Source of the DNA: Agriotes lineatus
Taxonomy: Eukaryota > Arthropoda > Insecta > Coleoptera > Elateridae
NCBI GenBank assembly: GCA_940337035.1
Contig: CALNHX010002829.1
Coordinates: forward strand, 62,001-126,000
Reading direction: 5' to 3'
DNA length: 64,000 bases
Below, one piece after another: positions 55,001 to 64,000 of this stretch (position 1 is its first letter; each line of letters opens with the position of its first letter). The position numbers and the translations under genes are program-made. The notes beneath the pieces were generated by a model. That model was not told the origin of the DNA. It saw only the letters and a list, made by a program, of their open reading frames with translations, and made no database searches.

Positions 55001-58000
55001 GACGATTTAACAAAAATAGTAGTTTGTATACCAAGGCACTGAAGTTTAGCTTTTTATCACGAATGTGGATTTAGTGTGTTCTTCACTGACGATTTAAAAA
55101 AAATAGTAGTTTGTATACCAAGGCACTGAAGTTTAGCTTTTTATCACGAATGTGGATTTAGTGTGTTCTTAACTGACGATTTAAAAAAAATAGTAGTTGT
55201 ATACCAAGGCACTGAAGTTTAGCTTTTTATCACGAATGTGGATTTAGTGTGTTCTTCACTGACGATTTAAAAAAATTGTAGTTTGTATACCAAGGCACTG
55301 AAGTTTAGCTTTTTATCGCGAATGTGTATTTAGTGTGTTATTCACTGACGATTTAAAAAAAATAATGGTTTGTATACCAAGGCACTGAAGTTTAGCTTTT
55401 TATCGCTAATGTGTATTTAATGTGTTCTTCACTGACGATTTACAAAAAATAATGGTTTGTATACCAAGGCACTGAAGTTTAGCTTTTAATCGCAAATGTG
55501 TATTTAGTGTGTTATTCACTGACGATTTAAAAAAAATAGTAGTTTGCATACCAAGATACTGAAGTTTAGATTTTTATCACGAATGTGGATTTAGTTGTCG
55601 AGGCCCGTAGGGCCTAGGCAAATAAACCATATGAGGAATTAAAATGAACTTCAGTACCGAGGGGTTCATTTTTTTAATCGAAAAATTACAACATTTTAAT
55701 CAACTTTTCTAGGTTATGCTGACATCGGTTAACGTTTCCTGTCGCCCCGCCATCTACAAAAAGGCGTGAAACAATGGATTACTTCACTGCCGATTCCTCA
55801 TATTTTAATGACGATTTCGGCATTCTTCACTGCCGAATTTAAAAAAAAGTAATGATTTTTAAGACAGTTGCGAAAAATGGTAATTTGTATACCTACCAAG
55901 GCACCGAAGTTTAGCTCTTTATCACGAATGTGGATTTAGTGTGTTCTTCACTGACGATTTAAAAAAAATAGTAGTTTGTATACCAAGGCACTAAAGTTTA
56001 GCTTTTTTATCACAAATGTGGATTTAGTTGTCGAGGCCCGTAGATCCTAGGCAAATAAACCACATGAGGAATTAAAATGAACTTCAGTACCGAAAGGTAA
56101 ATTTTTTTTATCGAAAAATTACAACATTTTAATCAACTTTTCTATGTTATGCTGACATCGGTTAACGTTTCCTGTCGCCCCACCACCTACAAAAAGGCGT
56201 GAAACAATGGATTACTTCACTGCCGATTTCTCATATTTTAATGACGATTTCGGCATTCTTCACTTTTAAAAAAAATTAATGATTTTAAAGACAGTTGCGA
56301 AAAATAGTAATTTGTATACCTACCAAGGCAGTGAAGTTTACCTTTTTATCACGGATGTGGATTTAGTGCATTCTTCACTGAAGATTTAAAAGAAAAATAG
56401 TAGTTTGTATACAAAAGTACTGAAGTTTAACGTTTTATCACGAATGTGGATTTAGTTGCGTCGAGGCCCGTAGGGCCTAGGCAAATAAACCACATGAGGA
56501 ATTAAAATGAACTTCAGTACCGAGGGGTACATTTTTTTATCGTAAAATTACAACATTTTAATCAACTTTTCTAGGTTATGCTAACATCGGTTAACGTTTC
56601 CTGTCGCCCCGCCGCCTACAAAAAGGCGTGAAACAATGGATTACTTCACTGCCGATTTATCATATTTTAATGACGATTTCGGCGTTCTTCACTGCCGAAT
56701 TACAAAAAAAGTAATGATTTTTAAGACAGTTGCGAAAAGTGGTATTTTGTATACCTACCAAGGCACTGAAGTTTAGCATTTTTATCACAAATGTGGATTT
56801 GGTTGTCGAGGCCCGTAGAGCCTAGGCAAATAAACCACATGAGAAATTAAAATGAACTTCAGTACCGAGGGGTAAATTTTTTTTTTATTGAAAAATTACA
56901 ACATTTTAATCAACTTTTCTAGGTTATGCTGACATCGGTTAACGTTTCCTGTCGCCCCACCATCTACAAAAAGGCGTGAAACAATGGATTACTTCACTGC
57001 CGATTTCTCATATTTTAATGACGATTTCGGCGTTCTTCACTGCCGAATTTTTAAAAAAAGTAATGATTTTAAAGACAGTTGCGAAAAATAGTAATTTGTA
57101 TACCTACCAAGGCACTGAAGTTTACCTTTTTATCACGGATGTGGATTTAGTGCATTCTTCACTGAAGATTTTAAAAAAATAGTAGTTTGTATACAAAAGT
57201 ACTGAAGTTTAACGTTTTATCACGAATGTGGATTTAGTTGTCGAGACCCCTAGGGCCTAGGCAAATAAACCACATGAGGGATTAAAATGAACTTCAGTAC
57301 CGACGGGTACATTTTTTTTTAATCGAAAAACTACAACATTTTAATCAACACTTTTCTAGGTTATCTTGACATCGGTTACTGTTTCCTGTTGCCCCGTCAC
57401 CTACAAAAAGGCGTGAAACAATGGATTACTTCACTGCCGAATAAAACAAAATGTAATGACTTTTAAGACAGTTGCGAAAAATAGTAATTTATATACCTAC
57501 CAAGGCACTGAATTTTAGCTATTTATCACGAATGTGGATTTAGTGCATCCTTCACTGACGTTTTAAAAGAAATAGTAGTTTCTATACCAAAGTACTGAAG
57601 TTTAACGTTTTATCACGAATGTGCATTTAGTTGCCGAGGCCCCTAGGGCCTAGGCAAATAAACCACATGAGGGATTAAAATGAACTTCAGTATCGAGGGG
57701 TACATTTTTTTAAATGGAAAAATTACAACATTTTAATCAACTTTTCTAGGTTATTTTGACATCGGTTACTGTTTCCTATTGCCCCGCCACCTACAAAAAG
57801 GCGTGAAACAATGGATTACTTCACTGCCGATTTCTCATATTTTAATGACAATTTCGGCGTTCTTCACTGACGCTTTCGGTGTTCTTCACTGCCGAATAAA
57901 ACAAAAAGGAATGACTTTTAAGACAGTTGCTAAAAATAGTAATTTCTATACCAAGGCACTGAATTTTAGCTTTTTATCACGAATGTGGATTTAGTGCATT

Positions 58001-59094
58001 CTTCACTGACGATTAAAGAAAATAGTAGTTTGTATACCAAAGTACTGAAGTTTAACTTTTTATCACAAATGTGGATTTAGTTGCCAAGGCCCGTAGGGCC
58101 TAGGCAAATAAACCACATCAGGAATTAAAATGAACTTCAGTACCGACGGGTACATTTTTTTAAATCGAAAAATTACAACCTTTAATCAACCTTTCTAGGT
58201 TATGTTGACATCGGTTAACGTTTCCTGTCGCCCCGCCACCTACAGAAAGGCGTAAAATAATGGATTCCTTCACTACAGATTTCTCATATTTTAATGACGA
58301 CTTCGGCATTCTTCACTGCCGAATTAAAAAAAAAGTAATGACTTTTAAGACAGTTGCCAAAAATAGTAATTTGTATACCTACCAAGGCACTGAAGTTTGC
58401 CTTTTTATCAAGGATGTGGATTCAGTGCATTGTTCACTGACAATTTAAAAAAAATAGTAGTTTGTATACAAAAGTACTGAAGTTTAACGTTTTATCACGA
58501 ATGTGGATTTAGTTGTCGAGGCCCCTAGGGCCTAGGCAAATAAACACATGAGGAATTCAAATGAACTTCAGTACCGAGGGGTACATTTCTTTTAATCGAA
58601 AAATTACAACATTTTAATCAACTTTTCTAGGTTATCTTGACATCGGTTACTGTTTCCTGTTGCCCCGCCACCTACAAAAAGGCGTGAAACAATGGATTAC
58701 TTCACTGCCGAATAAAACAAAAAGTAATGACTTTTAAGACAGTTGCGAAAAATAGTAATTTATATACCTACCAAGGCACTGAATTTTAGCTTTTTATCAC
58801 GAATGTGGATTTAGTGTGTTCTTCACTGACGATTTAAAAAAAAATAGTAGTTTCTATACCAAGGCACTGAAGTTTAGCTTTTTATCACGAATGTGGATTT
58901 AGCGTGTTCTTCACTGACGATTTAAAAAAAAATAGTAGTTTGTATACCAAGGCACTGAAGTTTAGCTTTTTATCACGAATGTGGATTTAGTGAGTTCTTC
59001 ACTGACGATTTAAAAAAAATAGTAGTTTGTATACCAAGTCACTGAAGTTTAGCTTTTTATCACGGATGTGGATTTAGTGTGTTCTTCACTGACG

Positions 59095-62000
59095 ATTAAA
59101 AAAAAATAGTAGTTTGTATACCAAGGCACTGAAGTTTAGCTTTTTATCACGAATGTGGATTTAGTGTGTTCTTCACTGACGATTTAAAAAAAATAGTAGT
59201 TTGTATACCAAGTCACTGAAGTTTAGCTTTTTATCACGGATGTGGATTTAGTGTGTTCTTCACTGACGATTTAAAAAAATAGTAGTTTGTATACCAAGTC
59301 ACTGAAGTTTAGCTTTTTATCACGGATGTGGATTTAGTGTGTTCTTCACTGACGTTTAAAAAAAATAGTAGTTTGTATTCCAAGGCACTGAAGTTTAGCT
59401 TTTTATCACGAATGTGGATTTAGTGAGTTCTTCACTGACGATTTAAAAAAAATAGTAGTTTGTATACCAAGTCACTGAAGTTTAGCTTTTTATCGCGGAT
59501 GTGGATTTAGTGTGTTCTTCACTGACGATTAAAAAAAAATAGTAGTTTGTATACCAAGGCACTGAAGTTTAGCTTTTTATTACGAATATGGATTTAGTGT
59601 GTTCTTCACTGACGATTTTTAAAAAATAGTAGTTTGTATACCAAGTCACTGAAGTTTAGCTTTTTATCACGATTGTGGATTTAGTGTGTTCTTCACTGAC
59701 GATTTAAAAAAATAGTAGCTTATATACCAAGGCACTAAAGTTTAATTTTTTACCACAAATGTGGATTTAGTTGGCGAGGCCCGTAGGGCCTAGGAATATA
59801 AACCACATAAGAGATTAAAATGAACTTCAGTACCGAGGGGTACATTTTTTTTATAGAAAAAATACAACATTTTAATCAACTTTTCTATGTTATGCTGACA
59901 TCGGTTAACGTTTCCTGTCGCCCCGCCACCTACAAAAAGGCGTGAAATAATGGATTACTTCATTGCCAATTTCTTATATTTTAATGACGATTTTGGCGTT
60001 CTTCACTGCCGAATTAAAAAAAAAAGTAATGACTAATGACTAATTTGTATACCTACCAAGGCACTGAATTTTAACTTTTTACAACAAATGTGGATTTAGT
60101 TGGCGAGGCCCGTAGGGCCTAGGCAAATACACCACATGAGGGATTAAAATGAATTTCAGTACCGAGGGGTGTGTTCTTCACTGACGATTTAAAAAAAATA
60201 GTAGTTTGTATACCAAGGCACTGAAGTTTAGCTTTTTATCACGGATGTGGATTTAGTGTGTTCTTCACTGACGATTTAAAAAAAAGTAGTTTTGTATACC
60301 AAGGCACTGAAGTTTAGCTTTTTATCACAAATGTGGATTTAGTGTGGACTTCACTGACGATTTAAAAAAAATAGTAGTTTGTATACCAAGGCACTGAAGT
60401 TTAGCTTTTTATCACGAATGTGGATTTAGTGTGTTCTTCACTGACGATTTAAAAAAAATAGTAGTTTATATACCAAGGCACTGAAGTTTAACTTTTTACC
60501 ACAAATGTGGATTTAGTTGGCGAGGCCCGTAGGGCCTAGGAATATAAACCACATGAGAGATTAAAATGAATTTCAGTACCGAGGGGTGTGTTCTTCACTG
60601 ACGATTTAAAAAAAATAGTAGTTTGTATACCAAGGCACTGAAGTTTAGCTTTTTATCACGAATGTGGATTTTGTGTGTTCTTCACTGACGATTTAAAAAA
60701 AATAGTAGTTTGTATACCAAGGCACTGAAGTTTAGCTTTTTATCACGAATGTGGATTTAGTGTGTTCTTCACTGACGATTTAAAAAAAATAGTAGTTTGT
60801 ATACCAAGGCACTGAAGTTTAGCTTTTTATCAAGAATGTGGATTTAGTGTGTTCTTCACTGACGATTAAAAAAAAAATAGTAGTTTGTATACCAAGGCAC
60901 TGAAGTTTAGCTTTTTATCACGAATGTGGATTTAGTGTGTTCTTCACTGACGATTTAAAAAAAATAGTAGTTTGTATACCAAGTCACTGAAGTTTAGCTT
61001 TTTATCACGGATGTGGATTTAGTGTGTTCTTCACTGACGATTTAAAAAAATAGTAGTTTGTATACCAAGTCACTGAAGTTTAGCTTTTTATCACGGATGT
61101 GGATTTAGTGTGTTCTTCACTGACGTTTAAAAAAAATAGTAGTTTGTATTCCAAGGCACTGAAGTTTAGCTTTTTATCACGAATGTGGATTTAGTGTGTT
61201 CTTCACTGACGATTTAAAAAAAAATAGTAGTTTGTATACCAAGTCACTGAAGTTTAGCTTTTTATCGCGGATGTGGATTTAGTGTGTTCTTCACTGACGA
61301 TTAAAAAAAAATAGTAGTTTGTATACCAAGGCACTGAAGTTTAGCTTTTTATCACGAATATGGATTTAGTGTGTTCTTCACTGACGATTTTAAAAAAATA
61401 GTAGTTTGTATACCAAGTCACTGAAGTTTAGCTTTTTATCACGATTGTGGATTTAGTGTGTTCTTCACTGACGATTTAAAAAAATAGTAGCTTATATACC
61501 AAGGCACTAAAGTTTAATTTTTTACCACAAATGTGGATTTAGTTGGCGAGGCCCGTAGGGCCTAGGAATATAAACCACATAAGAGATTAAAATGAACTTC
61601 AGTACCGAGGGGTACATTTTTTTTATAGAAAAAATACAACATTTTAATCAACTTTTCTATGTTATGCTGACATCGGTTAACGTTTCCTGTCGCCCCGCCA
61701 CCTACAAAAAGGCGTGAAATAATGGATTACTTCATTGCTAATTTCTTATATTTTAATGACGATTTTGGCGTTCTTCACTGCCGAATTAAAAAAAAAAGTA
61801 ATGACTAATGACTAATTTGTATACCTACCAAGGCACTGAATTTTAACTTTTTACAACAAATGTGGATTTAGTTGGCGAGGCCCGTAGGGCCTAGGCAAAT
61901 ACACCACATGAGGGATTAAAATGAATTTCAGTACCGAGGGGTGTGTTCTTCACTGACGATTTAAAAAAAATAGTAGTTTGTATACCAAGGCACTGAAGTT

Positions 62001-62638
62001 TAGCTTTTTATCACGGATGTGGATTTAGTGTGTTCTTCACTGACGATTTAAAAAAAAGTAGTTTTGTATACCAAGGCACTGAAGTTTAGCTTTTTATCAC
62101 AAATGTGGATTTAGTGTGTTCTTCACTGACGATTTAAAAAAAATAGTAGTTTGTATACCAAGGCACTGAAGTTTAGCTTTTTATCACGAATGTGGATTTA
62201 GTGTGTTCTTCACTGACGATTTAAAAAAAATAGTAGTTTATATACCAAGGCACTGAAGTTTAACTTTTTACCACAAATGTGGATTTAGTTGGCGAGGCCC
62301 GTAGGGCCTAGGAATATAAACCACATGAGAGATTAAAATGAATTTCAGTACCGAGGGGTGTGTTCTTCACTAACGATTTAAAAAAAATAGTAGTTTGTAT
62401 ACCAAGGCACTGAAGTTTAGCTTTTTATCACGAATGTGGATTTTGTGTGTTCTTCACTGACGATTTAAAAAAAATAGTAGTTTGTATACCAAGGCACTGA
62501 AGTTTAGCTTTTTATCACGAATGTGGATTTAGTGTGTTCTTCACTGACGATTTAAAAAAAATAGTAGTTTGTATACCAAGGCACTGAAGTTTAGCTTTTT
62601 ATCAAGAATGTGGATTTAGTGTGTTCTTCACTGACGAT
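59095..62638. repeat. 1.77-kb higher-order repeat, two copies
   Basis: Copy 1 about 59095-60866 and copy 2 about 60867-62638. Landmarks are offset by 1771-1772 bp: TAGTAGCTTATATACC (59713, 61485), the long unit with ATAGAAAAAATACAAC (59852, 61625), and the rare GTGGATTTTGTGTG (60665, 62437). Shared rare variants show duplication of the whole block. Confidence 0.85.
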
Positions 62639-64000
62639 TTAAAAAAAATAGTAGTTTATATACCAAGGCACTGAAGTTTAGCTTTTTATCACGAATGTGG
62701 ATTTAGTGTGTTCTTCACTGACGATTTAAAAAAAACAGTAGTTTATATACCAAGCCACTGAAGTTTAGCTTTTTATCACGAATGTGGATTTAGTGTGTTC
62801 TTCACTGACGATTTAAAAAAAATAGTAGTTTATATACCAAGGCACTGAAGTTTAGCTTTTTATCACGAATGTGGATTTAGTGTGTTCCTCACTGACGATT
62901 TAAAAAAAATAGTAGTTTGCATACCAAGGCACTGAAGTTTAGCTTTTCATCACGAATGTAGATTTAGTTGTCGAGGCCCGTAGGGCCTAGGCAAATAAAC
63001 CACATGAGGAATTAAAATGAACTTCAGTACCGAGGGGTACATTTTTTTATCGAAAAATTACAACATTTTATTCAACTTTTCTAGGTTATGCTAACATCGG
63101 TTAACGTTTCCTGTCGCCCCGCCACCTACAAAAAGGCGTGAAACAATGGATTACTTCACTGCCGATTTATCATATTTTAATGACGATTTCGGCGTTCTTC
63201 ACTGCCGAATTACAAAAAAAGTAATGATTTTTAAGACAGTTGCGAAAAGTGGTATTTTGTATACCTACCAAGGCACTGAAGTTTAGCATTTTTATCACAA
63301 ATGTGGATTTGGTTGTCGAGGCCCGTAGAGCCTAGGCAAATAAACCACATGAGAAATTAAAATGAACTTCAGTACCGAGGGGTAAATTTTTTTTTTATTG
63401 AAAAATTACAACATTTTAATCAACTTTTCTAGGTTATGCTGACATCGGTTAACGTTTCCTGTCTCCCCACCATCTACAAAAAGGCGTGAAACAATGGATT
63501 ACTTCACTGCCGATTTCTCATATTTTAATGACGATTTCGGCGTTCTTCACTGCCGAATTTTTAAAAAAGTAATGATTTTAAAGACAGTTGCGAAAAATAG
63601 TAATTTGTATACCTACCAAGGCACTGAAGTTTACCTTTTTATCACGGATGTGGATTTAGTGCATTCTTCACTGAAGATTTTAAAAAAATAGTAGTTTGTA
63701 TACAAAAGTACTGAAGTTTAACGTTTTATCACGAATGTGGATTTAGTTGTCGAGACCCCTAGGGCCTAGGCAAATAAACCACATGAGGGATTAAAATGAA
63801 CTTCAGTACCGACGGGTACATTTTTTTTTTATCGAAAAACTACAACATTTTAATCAACACTTTTCTAGGTTATCTTGACATCGGTTACTGTTTCCTGTTG
63901 CCCCGTCACCTACAAAAAGGCGTGAAACAATGGATTACTTCACTGCCGAATAAAACAAAATGTAATGACTTTTAAGACAGTTGCGAAAAATAGTAATTTA

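Larger units (their letters stand above)
45846..64000. repeat. 18-kb composite satellite array (87-bp and about 430-bp units), runs off the window
   Basis: Two unit types alternate. The short one, about 87 bp, contains TAGTAGTTTGTATACCAAGG, GCACTGAAGTTTAGCTTTTT and GTTCTTCACTGACGATTTAA. The long one, about 430 bp, adds GAGGCCCGTAGGGCCTAGGC, AATGAACTTCAGTACCGAGG, TCGGTTAACGTTTCCTGTCG and GGATTACTTCACTGCCGATT. The last recurs at intervals of 429-433 bp (50095, 50524, 50955, 51385; 53522, 53955, 54388, 54821). Zero to eight short units separate long ones. The left edge (45846-45900, GGGGGGGCTGGCCCTCCCC) looks like a transposon end. Repeated frames of 60-70 codons are products of the repeat. Confidence 0.93.

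Noticed and set aside
46000..64000. Many similar 60-70 codon frames (MDYFTADFSYFNDDFGVLHC type) could be a small gene family.
   Set aside because: They recur at the satellite period, change frame with small indels, have no conserved start context, and contain no domain. They are products of the repeat.
45846..64000. Regular repeats might be a CRISPR array.
   Set aside because: Units are long and contiguous without unique spacers, and the genome is animal.

Overview
The window is AT-rich animal nuclear DNA. Everything recognisable points to an insect, with a beetle as my best guess: spliced genes with 54-79 bp introns, an insect-type RAP1GDS1/vimar gene, an errantivirus with env, Crypton-type tyrosine recombinase fragments, a mariner, a pogo-like element, Helentron-like elements, jockey and RTE-like LINE fragments and a large satellite. 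The species cannot be fixed from sequence alone.

The one convincing host gene is the armadillo-repeat gene vimar/RAP1GDS1 on the + strand (five coding exons, 6679-25383, about 630 codons). Its short introns 1 and 3 are ordinary. Intron 2 (12.7 kb) and intron 4 (3.9 kb) are filled with mobile elements. Exon 3 carries an apparent one-base frameshift.

Layout. 1-3050: decayed Crypton-type recombinase, itself hit by MITEs and bounded by an inverted repeat. 3147-6503: nested Helentron/HINE-like copies and a 1.5 kb fold-back element ending 175 bp before the vimar start codon. 6679-7607: vimar exons 1-2. 7608-20338: intron 2 with two 1.63 kb nested fold-backs, a 4.2 kb pogo-like transposon carrying a 147-bp minisatellite and two HINE-like copies, a 5S-rRNA-like SINE, a tRNA-Gly-like sequence and a hAT element with an 8-bp target duplication. 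20339-25383: vimar exons 3-5, with a 5'-truncated LINE and a 223-bp tandem duplication in intron 4. 25384-29984: decayed mosaic (Arg/Ser-rich reading frame, second Crypton fragment, Polinton-type DNA polymerase fragment, 12-bp minisatellite).

29985-38481: a complete-length errantivirus (LTR-gag-pol-env-LTR) inserted in the 12-bp minisatellite with target duplication AGAG. Its two LTRs read as identical apart from a 183-bp MITE in the 3' copy, yet gag, pol and env are all interrupted. 38482-45780: minisatellite remainder, jockey-like and other LINE fragments, small MITEs, a mariner transposase remnant. 45846-64000: an 18-kb satellite built from 87-bp monomers and about 430-bp composite units, with a visible 1.77-kb higher-order repeat; it runs off the end of the window.

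No genes here form an operon or pathway. The main biology is a conserved small-GTPase regulator embedded in layered transposon and satellite DNA.
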